A DNA stretch of 64,000 bases from Climacium dendroides. Lineage: Eukaryota > Streptophyta > Bryopsida > Hypnales > Climaciaceae. Shown here in pieces: positions 34,741 through 47,460 of this stretch. The stretch's first letter is position 1. Each line of letters begins with the position of its first letter. The stretch covers positions 9,548,001-9,612,000 of the forward strand of contig OX467082.1 of the NCBI GenBank assembly GCA_950106755.1. Reading direction: 5' to 3'. The notes under the pieces were generated by a model that ran no database searches, was not told the origin of the DNA, and worked only from the letters and a program-made list of their open reading frames with translations. The translations under genes were made by a program, and so were the position numbers.

Positions 34741-37700
34741 ATCCTCTAGAAAGCTACACAGACTGCTGTACGGGTTCAAAACACCATGAAAATGAATGAC
34801 TCTCGCCTCAGAAGCGTTCATGTGCATCCCGCCTTCCATCGGGAGAGCCGCGCGGTGCACGCCCCCGAGGATGGTGAGCTTGGTGTTCGCCACCCACTTG
34901 CGCCTCCCGTGGTGAGCGACGCAGAGCCAGGGGTCTTGGTCGCCGATGTTGCATTCCGGTCGGTTGGCGTGCCAGAGCATTCGTTCGATGGGGTACTGCT
35001 GCAGTGTGGGTGGTGCTGGGGCAGTGCAGTGGCCGAAGTCGGCGGGAATATTGCCGAATGTGAGCCAGGGGAGGTCAGTGTGGGTTTTGAGCAGGCCGTC
35101 GATTGTGAGAGGAGGACGGATCTGTGGTCACCGGAGCGAAGGAATAATTTTAGTTGTAAAACGTTTAGTGATCAATGCACAACTACATAGCGTCCCTTAA
35201 CTAACTGGAATTAGGTACTAAATGCCCGCATTACTGAGGTTGTGCCAGTTAGCATACTTGTGTTAACTTCTGCTAACTAGCTTAAAATAAGTTTACATTT
35301 GTTTCCAAGTCACTCTGACGTCTATCTAATGTTAGCCACTTTACTTTATGAGGTTCTTTTTGTTGCACCAATCTTGTTGCATTCACTTATTTACAACCAG
35401 TCTACTAATGACTTGATGATAAACAATACTCACTCATATGTTGAATGACAGGTAGGGAGCCCATCTTTCTTTAAACCCACCCTAAGTAAAGAGTAAACAT
35501 GAGGAATTTCGTTAAAATGGCGGCATTCCATGTGCCATTTTCAGACCGCCCACTCTGAATTGTTAAAATGACATCTAGGACAGGTATAGTTTTCAGAAAT
35601 TTTGGACTTTTGTAGAATGAAAATCTATGACTGGTATAGATTTAAGACCGCACAATCTGAATTGTAAAAGTGACATCTATCAAGGATGTAGATTTCATAC
35701 ATCTAAAATTTCTGTAGATTTCAGACATCCAGGACGTTTGTACATTTCAGACCGCCCGCTCTGAACTGGAAAAACTGGCAAAGTAGCCAAATTTCGCCAT
35801 TTTAACGAAATTGCCCATAAACTCCCAAATTTTGGACAAGAAAACTAATACTGCCTATACTAATGGTTTTAAGTGCTGAATCCCTATGCACCAAGCAAGT
35901 AGCAGTAGTAAACTACCTTGAAATCTAACACTTGCAACTATGGGCATGCAATAGATCAGTTAGCATGACGTTTAACACCCAAGTTAGCTACTTGGTGCGG
36001 GCGAAGCAGTAAACTGACGTACCAGGTAATAAATCAAGATCTAACTTCAAAACAAGTACAAGTACAAAGCAGCAATAGACATAAACTATTCCGTCATTTG
36101 TTGTACCTGTAAAAATTCGTCAAAATCGAAGAAAAAAACGAAATCTGCGAGGAATCGCGCTCTTTGCAGGCAGTCGTTGATGTACAAGAGTTGATGGAAA
36201 TACCAGCTTGGATATAAGCTCTGAATATGAGGGCTCGTGAGGTCCGTTATGTTGAGAAGCCCCGCGTCTTCGAACTCCTTGAAATGGTGCCGCTCGCCAT
36301 CCCACAGACCACCCACGTTGTAAAAGAAAAAGAGTGCATCACCATTCCACAAGTAATTGTGGTAAACGAGCCATGCTTTTATCCAGTCAGTTTTCACATG
36401 ACCGTGCATCGGAGGTCCACAGTAGGCATATTTATGAGGTTTCTGAAACGCTTTGACATCCAATCGTTAGAAATCTATAACGCTAATGCCGGGTCTTGAA
36501 GCTAATGTGGCAGTGTCCATATTTCACAAGAGAATTAGAACCCAAAATACTACACTTCTTGACTATTTTACAGTCTACGAAAGAATCTGATTTAGAAAAT
36601 GTGCACAAACTTATTCTCAATGTCATAGTGCAATGTTAAATTTTGAAGCGTAAATTTTGAAGCTTCTGATCCTTAGAATCAATTCCAGAAACTTTGAGAT
36701 ACGGGAGAAGAGAAAAACTTTCTATTATATTGTGGGATTTCACAAATTAGATCCCTAAAACAAAATTTGGAAGGAATGAAATTGGTTGTAAGTTGAAAAT
36801 GCAACTTGCGTTGGCTATACGTCCAGTAATGAACTCAACAGTTATCAAACATAATTTGCAAGTTTGATACATACTACTTAGCAAATTATTTTTGATAAGC
36901 GTGTGCTCATTATTTCTATTGCCTGGTCTATCATGATAATTCATAGCCTTCGCACAGTTAATCTTACGGGGAACAATCTACACATCTTAACCTGATGCCA
37001 TTTACGAAAGAGCTACTCTGAGATTATGTTGGATGCACAAAATAAGTGTAACTAGGTGAAGTGGGACCCCTTATTTTGCAGCTCATGCATTGAAGAATCC
37101 CAGTTACTAAATTAATGCGGTAACTTAATATCAATTGAATCGTTTTCATGAGCGGCAACCAGAGACATCAAATTTAGTACGATTTTGTTCTATGGAAAGC
37201 AAGGCAGGGTTAGTACGGTACCTGTTTCGGAGGCCTGAGAAAGAATTCGACGTCGCCGTTGTTCTCAACATGGACAATAGTGGGAACATTCCTTTCCCAT
37301 CGATGGCAGGTCAAAGAAACCCTAATGAGAAGCGACCCGCCATTACCATCAGCACCAACTTCGTCGTCAAAAGTACAATTCACAATGGCAGGAACGTACG
37401 TCATCCCATTTTCATCAAATGGAACATAAAGCATGCTCGCGTTCGCAAAAATCGGAATCGGGTTCGCATGCACTTCACTTCCATTTGACGCCGGGTGCCA
37501 CTCGCAAGTGTGCACGACTTGCTGTCTGTCCCAGTCACGGACAACCTGTGATGAGATCCCGACCACGTAGAACGTCTTCAGGGAAACCCGATACGAACTG
37601 AATTTAATGAAAGCATAGTGTGGAATGGACGTTGGCTGAAATGCATGTTGTTGTGCTGCTCCACTCTGTTCATTGATTACAGGTGAAGTAGCGGATTCAG

Positions 37701-37890
37701 CTACACCAGCCTCAGGCTCTACTGAGCGGGTGAAGCTGTCGTCCTTGTAATGATTGAAGGCTGCCATAGGAAATTGGAATAAGACTGACATGAGGAATGA
37801 TAAGAGTATTACTCGTGCACATTCCGATGATCTGTTGTTTGTCCATGGCCTGTTCGCTGGCTTACTTAATTTCCATCCATTTTCTGTCAT
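34621..37890 (-). CDS. GT92 (DUF23) glycosyltransferase, galactan-synthase-like
   Basis: Complete three-exon gene: 37890-37222, 36442-36107 and 35121-34621. All junctions are phase 0 (CAG/GTACCG, TTTCAG/AAA, CAG/GTACAA, CACAG/ATC), giving 501 residues, the usual size for plant GT92. Residues about 25-43 form a single N-terminal membrane anchor (ARVILLSFLMSVLFQF), as expected of a type II Golgi enzyme. The catalytic region includes YCGPPMHG, WLVYHNY, a YINDCLQRAR segment and FFFDFDEFLQ (Asp329 and Asp331 as the DxD motif), then WLCVAHHGRRKW and LGGVHRA near the C terminus. GT92 proteins of the GALS group add beta-1,4-galactose to pectic galactan in the Golgi; that substrate is inferred here. 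The ATG at 37890 is the first after an in-frame TGA. Intron 2 (985 bp) carries a MITE. The 3' end has been tandemly duplicated downstream. Confidence 0.87.
35503..35815. mobile_element. MITE in GT92 intron 2
   Basis: Terminal inverted repeats GGAATTTCGTTAAAATGGCG (left) and CGCCATTTTAACGAAATTGCC minus its last base (right, near 35795-35815). The interior has three diverged copies of AGACCGCCCNCTCTGAATTG (about 35545, 35647, 35749). No coding capacity. A target duplication could not be fixed. Confidence 0.8.
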
Positions 37891-38163
37891 TTTGAACTTT
37901 GCTATTTCAATTGATTCAGCTCACAGTTCAAAATTTCCTCTGTCTTCGTACAGCATGTCTAGAGACGAATCACGCATGTCGGTCGACGTCAGAAAGTACT
38001 ACGAGTTGATTTAAGCGATGGCCACTCTTCTTGAATCCAGACAATTTCTGTAGGCATCTCGAGGAATCAGATCAAGAATGTGTTCATTTGAGAACAATTT
38101 CTCTCTAGCATCGGTACTTCCGTGTTTCCTGTTCCATCAAGAGAGAACAATTGCAATTAGAAC
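37891..38163 (-). promoter_or_regulatory. Probable GT92 promoter / divergent intergenic region
   Basis: A 273-bp gap between the GT92 start codon and an open frame on the other strand. Composition is near balanced, unlike the flanks. No TATA box could be assigned with confidence. Confidence 0.3.
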
Positions 38164-38388
38164 ATGGATATTGCCAGCCGACGAAGCGCTATGATGTCTT
38201 CGACAAATGAAGTACCCGGGATCAACCAGAGTAACCAGAGTATGAATTCGTACTCCGAAAGCTATTTCGCAATGCTTCGCGTGACCTATTTGCTGGTCGG
38301 ACGACTGATACCGTCTGGAACTTTATCGTTGTTTCTCTACTTTCAGTATCTCGAGACCGGTGGAGAGACAATGGATGGATCAATTTAG
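38164..38388 (+). CDS. Small open frame, faint DUF679/DMP resemblance
   Basis: An ATG-started 74-codon frame with a Ser/Asn-rich N-terminal half and a hydrophobic LLVGRLIPSGTLSLFLYF segment. The LIPSGTLxLF pattern recalls the first membrane segment of plant DMP (DUF679) proteins, but no later DMP segments follow. Either a fragment, a first exon, or a chance frame in a GC-balanced promoter region. Confidence 0.18.
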   Translation: MDIASRRSAMMSSTNEVPGINQSNQSMNSYSESYFAMLRVTYLLVGRLIPSGTLSLFLYFQYLETGGETMDGSI

Positions 38389-38599
38389 GAGAGACTTTCT
38401 ACGATTGAAGTTTCTCCTTCAGAATAATTAGCGCATTTCTGTAACAAGAAGCAACTTGTCGCACCACAAGTTACCCTTACTGCTAGTAGGAGGAAGACTA
38501 CTTTCGTATTGACAATCTAGTCTATGTAAATTAAGTTTTGCGACTCGCTTCTAGTACTTGCGCGCAACAACCTCGAGTACGTCCCGGACCACTCCAAAC

Positions 38600-39392
38600 T
38601 CACTTCACTTCACAATCCTCACAGAAGTGACCTGACGAAAAAGGAAAAAACAGAGACGCTTGCCCAGGCGTGCTGAATGATTAACATAAAGCTAGCCCAG
38701 GCGTGCATTGGAGTTGGCTCAAATGAGATAACCAGGTGAGGACTGCCACTGTAGCTCAATCGACAATTCCGTCGATACTCAAGTGCTTCTCCCGGTCCTT
38801 CTACAGCTTATCAAGAGTAATTGGTGCATTCAAACAGAATACGAAGTGCAACAGCTAGGACAATAGAAATAACCTTTGTAAGGCTCAAGAAGGAAAGGAA
38901 ATAAAACAGACACGATTGTATGTGCAGAATGATTACATGAAGCTCGCTGCGTGCATTGTATGTGATGTATCATGCACGACATGGACAACTGAAGTGGTTT
39001 CCAGAGCTGAGCATTCAGGCAAAGTATCAGCATTCTACGAGGTGCAAAGGGACGGAGTTACTCACCAGAGCTGATATTCGCAACGGCAGATCGGCCAATT
39101 TCGTGATTTAGAAGCAGCGATTGTAGAGTGCCAAGAACTGTGTTATAACAGTCTCTTCCATTCTGATCAATGAAACGCTCTCAGAAACGACGGAGTACTG
39201 CAAACCGCCTTAATTATTGCAACAAAAGAAAAGAACGTACCTCGAAGCGATTCTTACCTCAAACCTTTCAATCTCGGATTGATTTCGGATTGAAGCTTTT
39301 TGTAGTACTTGAGTTGGCTGTGGACTTTTGATGCGCTGAAACTTAATGGGGCTAATCATGCTCTGACCTATTTCCCTAAGAGATCTATGCAA
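38600..39392 (-). CDS. Unidentified multi-exon gene candidate (3' part)
   Basis: Three minus-strand stretches join in phase with good splice signals. One is an open stretch ending GAG/GTAAGA at 39258 (reads SPIKFQRIKSPQPTQV). The second is an exon at 39162-39066, from TTGATCAG/AAT to TCTG/GTGAGT (reads NGRDCYNTVLGTLQSLLLNH, then EIGRSAVANISS). The third is a terminal stretch from TTTTTCGTCAG/GTCAC at 38631 to TGA at 38600 (reads GHFCEDCEVK). The product is not recognised. The upstream limit is unknown, an in-frame TGA lying just above 39392. The intron before the last stretch contains a duplicated passage (about 38650-38720 and 38903-38960). The phase agreement is suggestive, not conclusive. 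Confidence 0.3.
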
Positions 39393-39637
39393 TTTTCATT
39401 AGAATCTTTAGCCGATGAATCAATTGCAAAGATCTATCATGTAGCGCTCTGCGGAGGGATCAACAATTTTCCAAGAAACTTTCGCACTCTGCTAGGGTCT
39501 CAAGCAAATTGCAGGAACTCGAAGTGCAGACTGCTGCGAAGCTGCATGGAAAAAAATTAGTAGTCCAAATTAGAGACTTAGCATACCATGTAGAGAAACC
39601 TATTGCGAATTCGATAATGTCATTGATTTAGCTATTA

Positions 39638-40005
39638 AGGTGGAACTACCCAATACCACCATTTACCTTATTCCACCACCTACTGGTTCCTCCCATTTCT
39701 GTCACTAACCCATCTATTACCACAATCTTATTAATCCTTCATCATGATGGCAATGCACTTGGGAAGCGGACACATCAGCACACGCTTCAACAATGGTCTG
39801 GTCATACTTCAACAAGGGTCTATTCACAATTTTACATTTCGGCTTTGAAAAATCACAAAAAATTCAATTCTTGTCTAAATGTCTTCATTCTTTTTGCAAT
39901 TGACTTCTCTCAAACAATTTAATCTCTAAAAAATTTGAAAGTTGACAAATAGCTTCTCCAAAGTACCTAGATAGCAAATTTGTGTGGTAATGGATAGTTC
40001 TACCT
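39638..40005. mobile_element. TA-flanked MITE family 1, full copy
   Basis: The termini AGGTGGAACTACCCA and TGGATAGTTCTACCT are inverted repeats, flanked by TA at 39636-39637 and 40006-40007. Closely related over its whole length to 50940-51262. Consistent with a Tc1/mariner-type non-autonomous element. Confidence 0.85.
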
Positions 40006-40777
40006 TAGATTTAGTGACTATTTGTATATCCTATGTTGTTGTCATAATATAATAAAATAAAATAATAAAAGTAATTTTTTCTAATGTTTTAAGTTCAAAG
40101 TTCAATATCTTTTTTGTCATGTGTTGAAACGCCATTAAAAAAAGGTTGTGTACCCCTCCTCACAAAGAGCTTTCCAAAAATACTAAAACACACAATCAAT
40201 GAACACACAATTCTGTAGATCTCACCTAAGAAACAAAATAAAACAAAACAAAACAACCATCCTAATTTAAGGTATGGATCACTTAGAAGAATGGAAAAAA
40301 AGGTGAAGCCATTTATTCATAGGAGTACCCTTTGGGTGTCTTAAGGGCATCCCATGTGGCATATAAAAGACAACAAACTAATAAAGAAGGAGCAAGTATT
40401 CTTTGGGAAGTTTGCATTGTAGATAATAGAAAAATATTTATTTATTATTGTTAGGTCCATAGCCATTTCAAGAGCCATTTCAATGCAACTGTGTGTATGT
40501 ATATTAATATCTCATTCCATTTTTAAAACTTTCTATTATATTTCTTGTTGAGTCTTTGAATAGAGAATGAATAAATAGACTGCATATGAATTTTTTGCAT
40601 ATTTATGCTCTCAAATTGATCAACCACATAATGTTGGTTTTAAAGATTCAAGCATCACTTCATTAGATAAATGAAAAGCTATTTGAATAACACGTCACTC
40701 TAACATAATCACTCATTTAGAATATGGACTTTGGAGAAATTAACCATGAAATTGATTGATTAAGAAGCTTTCTTAAT
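40006..40777. other. Intergenic DNA
   Basis: AT-rich; contains an AAAACAAAAC-type simple repeat near 40234-40256. No gene was recognised. Confidence 0.4.
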
Positions 40778-40874
40778 ATTCCCTCTGTTTTTTTAATAAT
40801 ACCAGTGTTTCCTATGTAAAAATTCCAGTAATGAACACAAAGGAAACATTGGTATTATTCAAAAACAGAGGGAG
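40778..40874. mobile_element. Short Stowaway MITE, about 97 bp
   Basis: Almost the whole element is an inverted repeat: TTCCCTCTGTTTTTTTAATA with ACCAGTGTTTCC on the left, and GGAAACATTGGTATTATTC with AAAAACAGAGGGAG on the right. Confidence 0.85.
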
Positions 40875-41400
40875 TCATTTTTAAAGAGATCTTTAGTCTT
40901 ATTATTATTATATTTTATTTTCAAATCATCCCAAAGTGCTTTCCCTTTCAGAAAAAATGTGTTTCAACACCATTTAATAATTGGAAAAATATTGCTGATA
41001 ATTATAATATAGAATGAAGCAATGAATGCTTGTGCTCCTTCACTTTTCCAAGCAAATATTCCAGAGATAAAAAAAAATCACTGGAATCATTTCAAATCAC
41101 ATCATTCTGTGCATCTCCAGGAGATCAGAATTTCCACAAAGCCCATGTCCATAAAAAAAAAAAAGGATTGGTTCATTTGTTCTTCTCCAACTCAAAGAGC
41201 CGGCCAGGACTAGACTAGTCAGGGTCACTTTGCTGCAGAAAGTAGTCATATATGGCAGCTCTGCTTTCTTTGAACCCGCTTTCCCTTCTGAATCTGCCAT
41301 CGCCACTCATAGTAATAGTTACATGACGCTGGTCCAAAGACCATTAAAAACTAAAAGGTGGAAGGGAGCATTCAGGAAGTTTTTTGAGTTTTACCAACCA

Positions 41401-41669
41401 TTACAAAAAATTTCAGGCTTCTGGAGGGCCGTGAGTTTTGAACCTCCCAGTGTAATTATAGAGGACATAAAATTGTTTTTTTAATTGTTTTTTATTTTTT
41501 AATGGCAGAAGCTGATGTGGCATTATTGGTGCCATGTCAGTGCCACGTCAAGTTTTAGTATCTTTTATTTTAATTTTTTAAATATTTTTTAATTTTCCCT
41601 ATACTTGCATTGTGGCATGCCAAAAATCAAAACCTTAATAGCCCTCCGGAGGCCTGGAATTTTTTGTGA
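41401..41669. mobile_element. MITE, 269 bp
   Basis: The termini ACAAAAAATTTCAGGCTTCT plus GGAGGGC (left) and GCCCTCCGGAGGCCTGGAAT plus TTTTTTGT (right) are inverted repeats of about 28 bp. The interior is AT-rich with a GGCATTATTGGTGCCATGTC passage. No coding capacity. Confidence 0.8.
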
Positions 41670-41879
41670 TGTATGATTCCCAAATTCAATCGGTTTTTTA
41701 AGTAAGAAATTCGGATATTTTCTCTATTTCTACTCAAAATAGAATTTTTACCAATTTTTTCATTGTTTTCTTTTGTCGATGTTTTCAAATTATAGTCAAG
41801 TTTTTCTAACAATTTCATGAGCTAACTTTAAACTAGCCGTTGGTTCTTCCCAAACATAGGTATGAGGTTTGAAAATGGA

Positions 41880-42210
41880 CTTGGGTTCTATAAGAGTCCA
41901 CCTCCTTGAGTGAACAACATTTGCACACTTTGCAGTTTCTCATTGCACATCAACAACGTGCAAATAGTGTACATTTCAGGAAGTGGACACTTATATAGTG
42001 ACCACTCCGTTTCAACTTCACAAATTCAGAATTAATTCCATGAAGCGCCAAAAAGTATGAAACAACTCAGGTTAAATGTTAATTTCATTTGTCTTTCAAA
42101 GGAAAAATTTACTGAAAAATAAAGTCTAACTTCCCCAAATTAATTTCCAGCTCTTACTTTAAATGGGTGCATTAAGGACCTCCTACCTTACCAAATGAAG
42201 AGCCTGCTGT
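41880..42210. repeat. Dispersed repeat related to 54.1-54.6 kb
   Basis: Direct-orientation similarity to about 54110-54580 (GTGTACATTT, TTTCAACTTCA, TTGTCTTTCAA, AATTTACTGAAAA in the same order). At its left end degenerate inverted repeats TCTATAAGAGTCCACCTCC and GGAAGTGGACACTTATATAG correspond to the palindromic unit at 54040-54151. Confidence 0.65.
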
Positions 42211-43906
42211 TGGGTTGTTCAACTACCCATGACTCCATTGCCACCACCAATTGGGAGCACATTAAACTCATGAACTCCTCCACGCACGCACTATGTGACA
42301 CAAGTCCCAAAGTAAATTCAAAGTTGGGTGACAATCCATTCACTTTCAATGAAGGTCTGATGCAGCACTTGAGTGCCAAAATTGAATTTCCACGTCAGAT
42401 TCTGAAGGGTCCATGTCGCCTCAAACCATTCACAGGATGACATGTGGCATTTTTTAATTTTTAATTTACAAAGATGACTTAATTTCAGCCAAATCTGACC
42501 TTCACATAGGGTATGGTGACTTTTCCATCTTCTCTACTCAAACTCGTTGCATGGTTTTCATGTCAGTTTGTTAGAATGTAGGATGTGCTTTCCAACAGAA
42601 TAATGTGAATATGTTCTCATTAATTTTGGTGGTAAGAGGGATATTAAAAATGAATTGAGGTACATCTTTTGGTTGGATTCATTTTGCTAAAACTACCTTG
42701 AATACGAAGTGTAAAATTATACCTTAAATCCCAATTTAACCCCTAAAGGACCACTGTCCCTTTGGGGGATAAATTGGATTTCGGGTAGGTACCTATGGGC
42801 TGAAATTTTGTCATGATTTTCTGAAACTTTTTTCGAAGATAGAAAAACTGATGAGCTTCAAGGGAATATAATTTTTTTTTCAATTGATGCCCGGGAACAA
42901 AAGTTATGCCCAAATAAGCTCAAAACAAGGGAGAGGGGGCAACAAAAAATTTCAAAAATTTGAATTTTTTTTCTAAATTTTTTTTTCTCATAGACTAGCA
43001 TTTAGCGCTTGCTTTGCTATGCATTAATTATATTATTTTCATCAATTTTTTATGTGATAAAATGCAAGTTAATAAAGTATGTATAATATTTAAATGAAAA
43101 TATTGACATCTTCATATAATATTCTTTGGAAATACATATATTGTGCAATCAAAAGTAATTAAAAAAAATCTTTATATCATAATTTCCACAAAAAAAATCT
43201 TTGCAAAAATGAAAAAATTGCAATAAGAAAAATGAATCAAGTGAAAAATGTAAATAGAATCTTCACATTTAAATATGTAGAACAATAGTTTCAATTTCAA
43301 GAAAATCTTCAATTAAGAAACTATTAACCTTCATATAATAGTTTATAAATATACATATAATAAAATGTAGAGTAATTCTAGTATTTTTCAAATCAAAATC
43401 TTTACAATTAAAGAACATGCAAAATTTTCACCTATTAAAATGTAGAATAACAATAATGATTTCAATTTCAATAAAAGATTCAAATAACAAATTATAAAAA
43501 TCTTCATAATCATTTGAATATATTGCAATCCAGAATAAAAGAAAAAATATATATTCAAGTTAAATTTTATACATTAAAATCTTTGCATATTTGCATATTT
43601 TCAAAGAAAAGTGATAAATTTTATAAATGAATTGCATCCAAAGATACAATGTAATATCCTTCCATTGACTATAAAAGAATGTAGCAAAATGGCTACAAAT
43701 ATCATCCTACCATATTTATTGATATGATAGGCTGTCTCAATTGAGACAATGAAATAATAATAAACACTAAAAGAATGCAGTTGGATGGAAGGGGACGTCG
43801 CCAAAGCGTGCATGAACCCTAAACATGCAGAGTTTGAAACAAACTCTTAACTTTTCCATCCACTTGATTTAGGTGTAATTATATGTAGGAATCTCCATGA
43901 CAATGT

Positions 43907-46325
43907 CATGCAAAAACCTCATGGTAAACCACATTTTTTACCGTTCCCACGGCATTTAAATTGTCATTAGCAACTTTAATGTTTGCAGGATGTCCACTAT
44001 GAGACATAGCCATATATAACTGACCATGGCTAAATACTTCATTTCGAAGATAAATGCTGACTTGGTCATATGATTGGCCTTACGATTTATTAATTGTCAT
44101 AGCAAAAGCTTCAGTAATGGGAAATTATTTCCGACAAAGTGTAAATGGTAAGCGGCTATCGTTGTAATGATGTGTGATTCTTGGAATCAACGCTTCTTGA
44201 CCACGATGGCGCCCTTCCACAATTTCACACAATAATACAGTGGGAGATACTTGCAAAACACACAAGCGACTACCATTGCATAAACCATTTGTCAGATTCA
44301 AGTTCTTTAGCAACATAACATATTGACCAAATTTTAGATTTAATTGGTGAGGAGGCAAACCACTAAGTTGTAATGAATTTAAAAACTCTACTGGATAATG
44401 ATGGGCATGCTCATCATTTTCATGTACAAAATCAACACTAAAACATTGATGCACATCTTTGGGCATGCGATCGGTGATTTTTCGATTGATTTCTTGAGCA
44501 TCATCATTTCGCACAGCCAAAATGACACGCTCAGAAAAATCAACGGGATGATAAAAAATAGCATCAATGAGACCACCTAAAGAGTTTCCAACTGCAACCA
44601 TTCCTAACGGTAAATCCACTTCTGAACCGGTTTTGTCCTCACCAATATCTAATAAAAATCGTTGAAAGTCTGGTTGACTTTGCAAACGCATATTTGTAGT
44701 CAAATGAAAATGTTGCATTAATGGAAACAAATATGAATGCCGCAAGCAAGCCTCAACAGTTTGTTTGCCTCCACGTACAACTACGGGCAAAGTTTGGCGA
44801 AAATCACCACCATATAAAACTACAAGCCCACTGTTTGGACAATCTAAACTCTGAATATCTCGCAAAGATCTATCTATAGCTTCTATCATAAACCGATGCC
44901 CAGCACAAGTTTCATCAAGTACAATCAATTGTACTTCACGTAAATTTTGAGCCAACGACGATTGAGCATTAATATTACAAGTTGAGGCTTCATGCAATTG
45001 TAATGAAGTGGCAAGAGAAGAATGTGCCATTCGTCCTTTATGTAAAAGGCTATTCTACTTGTTGCCATTGCCATACATTTGACACCACGACCACGAAGAT
45101 AACCTAATATGATATTATACACAAAAGTCTTGCCAGTCCCACCAGGCCCATCCATGAAAAAAAATTTATTTGGAAGATGAGGTCTAAAACGGCAGAAGTC
45201 ACTGTACTAAAAACAATGCGTTGTTCTTCGTTAAGTCTATTTACATCTTCCTCTACAAAATGAATGTTTTGATTATCTAAATCATTGTTGTCATTGGCAT
45301 CACCACCAACATCAACAATATTTGGATAACCAAATTCATTCAAATCTTGAATGTCAAAAAAATCTACAATGCGTTTATTTGAAGATGACAAATACTCATT
45401 TATAGATAAAATGACTTTACAATAGTGGTTTGAATCATCATGCCAATCATTAGACATAGCATCAAGATACTTTTTAAGTAAACTAAGAGGATCCAACGGT
45501 TGTCCAAATACAAGAAGTGTTATAAACAACCGCCGAATCTGTTTAGACAAGGCAATGAGGGATGCTTCTTGAAGACAATTGTCCCATTCAGCATCATCTT
45601 GCAAAAGCCCTCTTGCAATACAAGCGGCTTTATACGTTGGATGAACTATATCTTGAAAAGAAAATAGGTCATCAAACAAAATTGGTGCCTCAACATGAGT
45701 CAACAACAAACGCAAGTAAAATAATTCAGTACCTACGGGAACCATATTTACCCTACCAAAAACTTTTACTTTGCGTTGTCTTCTTTCCCACATGTTCTTT
45801 TTCACATCCCACTTATAGTAAAGTGGAAGATTCATGTATCAAAGAAGCATATGATTGCCTTGATTGTTAGAAGCAATCAAAGCATGAATACGGCGATTGA
45901 ACTCAAAAAACTTTGTGAGTTTGGTCTCAGCATTTTGATCAATCACTGATTGTAAAGATGTACCTTCGTGAAAAGTGACATACTGTTGGCCAGAAAGATG
46001 AACCAGTAAACGACAAATACTATGACTCTTGTTGTTGGTTTCGAAACCAAAGAATCTCCAACATACTTCTTGAGCAGCTACATAGCGGCCCTCCAAGAAG
46101 TCCTTAATTTCATCTACTATCTCATCAGTTTCTACCACGCCACGATCTGGACCTTTAAAATTATACTTGTGAAGATATTTAACAATTTTCACGGAACTAC
46201 AAACTTTTACATTAATATGGGAGTTAAAACAGCCTATCAAATATGGGTTGTATGGCACAACCCATCGATTGTTTAAACAGACAATTTGACCTCGTGTAAG
46301 TCTCTCAACATACCTACGAGGAAAT
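43907..46325 (-). pseudogene. Helitron Rep/Helicase pseudogene (helicase part)
   Basis: The minus-strand translation begins within RYVERLTRGQIVCLNNRWVV and PYNPYLIGCFN, a signature of Helitron proteins ahead of the helicase. It continues through a Walker A GPGGTGKT (near 45150), motif II VLDET, GGDFRQTLPVV and the C-terminal FAMTINKS, a stop, GQ and FSHGQLYMAMSH, ending near a natural stop at 43907. Lesions: TGA at 45841-45839, a frameshift in a T-run just before Walker A (about 45160), a second frameshift near 45040, and two TAA codons at expected Gln positions near 44110 and 44075. The N-terminal HUH Rep domain is absent, the reading ending abruptly at the tandem array. Not functional. Confidence 0.88.
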
Positions 46326-46329
46326 TAAG

Positions 46330-47460
46330 TCAAAGTGTTGATATCAAAAAGAAATTAGGTGAATTTGTTGACATTAACATGAAATTAAATCAAAATTGTT
46401 CCAAAAATGCTTCTAAAAAAGAATTCAAATTGTTCATATTAAGTTACATTGTGAACATTAAGGTGAAATTAGGTCAAATTATTTCAAAAAATTGCTCCAA
46501 TTGCTCCTATTAAGCTTTATTTAATTCAAACTTTTAAAATTCAATTGAATTGAAGATCAATTTACACTCAAATTGTTCAAATGATGCTCAAATTGATCAC
46601 ATTAGATTTAATTGTTGGCATTAAAGTGAAATTTGGTCAAATGGCTTTAAAAATGCTCCAATTGCTTCAATTTGTCTTTAATTACATCAATCTCTTGAAA
46701 TTAAGTTAAATTGAAGCTCAAATTATACTTAATTTGTTCAAATGAAGCTCAAACTACTCACATTAAGTCAAATTAGGTCAAATTGCTTACATTAAGCTCA
46801 AATTAGGTCAAATTGCTCTAAGAATGCTCTAATTGCTTCAATTTGTCTCTAATTACATTAATCTCTTAAAATTAAGTTAATTGAAGCTCAAATTATACTT
46901 AATTTGTTCAAATGAAGCTCAAATTACTCACAATAAGTCAAATTAGGTCAAATTGCTTACATTAAGCTCAAATTAGGTTAAATTGCTTACATTAAGCTCA
47001 AATTAGGTTAAATTGCTTACATTAAGCTCAAATTAGGTCAAATTGCTTAATGAATGCTCCAATTGCTCCAATTTGGCTCTAATTACGTCAATCTTTTGAA
47101 ATTAAGTTAAATTGAAGCTCAAATTACACTCAAATGAAGCAAAAATTACTCACATTAAGTCAAATTACTCACATTAAGTCAAATTACTCCAAAAATACTC
47201 CAAGAATGCTTCAATTGCTTCAAGAATGCTTCAATTGTTTCAAGAATGCTTCAATTGCTTCAAAAATGCTCCAATTGCTCCAAGAATGCTCCAATTTGGC
47301 TCTAATTACATCAATGTTTTGAAATTAGATTAGATTGAAGCTCAAATTACATTTAAATTGTTCAAGTGAAACTCAATGTTTTGAAATTAGATTAGATTGA
47401 AGCTCAAATTACATTTAAATTGTTCAAATGAAACTCAATGTTCAAATCACCATTCTATAT
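46330..47460. repeat. Tandem array inside the Helitron
   Basis: Degenerate repeat of about 170 bp (TTAAGTTAAATTGAAGCTCA marks units at 46701, 46872 and 47102). It contains an amplified sub-block of about 29 bp, AGGTYAAATTGCTTACATTA plus AGCTCAAATT, repeated three to four times near 46945-47045, and a 15-18-bp CAAGAATGCTTCAATTG block near 47205-47290. Confidence 0.8.

Noticed and set aside
35000..35190. Plus-strand open frame over GT92 exon 3
   Set aside because: The minus-strand exon has correct splice sites and conserved GT92 residues; the plus frame is its shadow.
45104..45835. An intact cellular Pif1 helicase gene
   Set aside because: Stops and frameshifts break the frame, the PYNPYL-type N-terminal region is Helitron-specific, and the Helitron ends bracket it.
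46330..47460. CRISPR-like or coding repeat array
   Set aside because: Units vary in length, lack spacers and lie within the boundaries of a Helitron.
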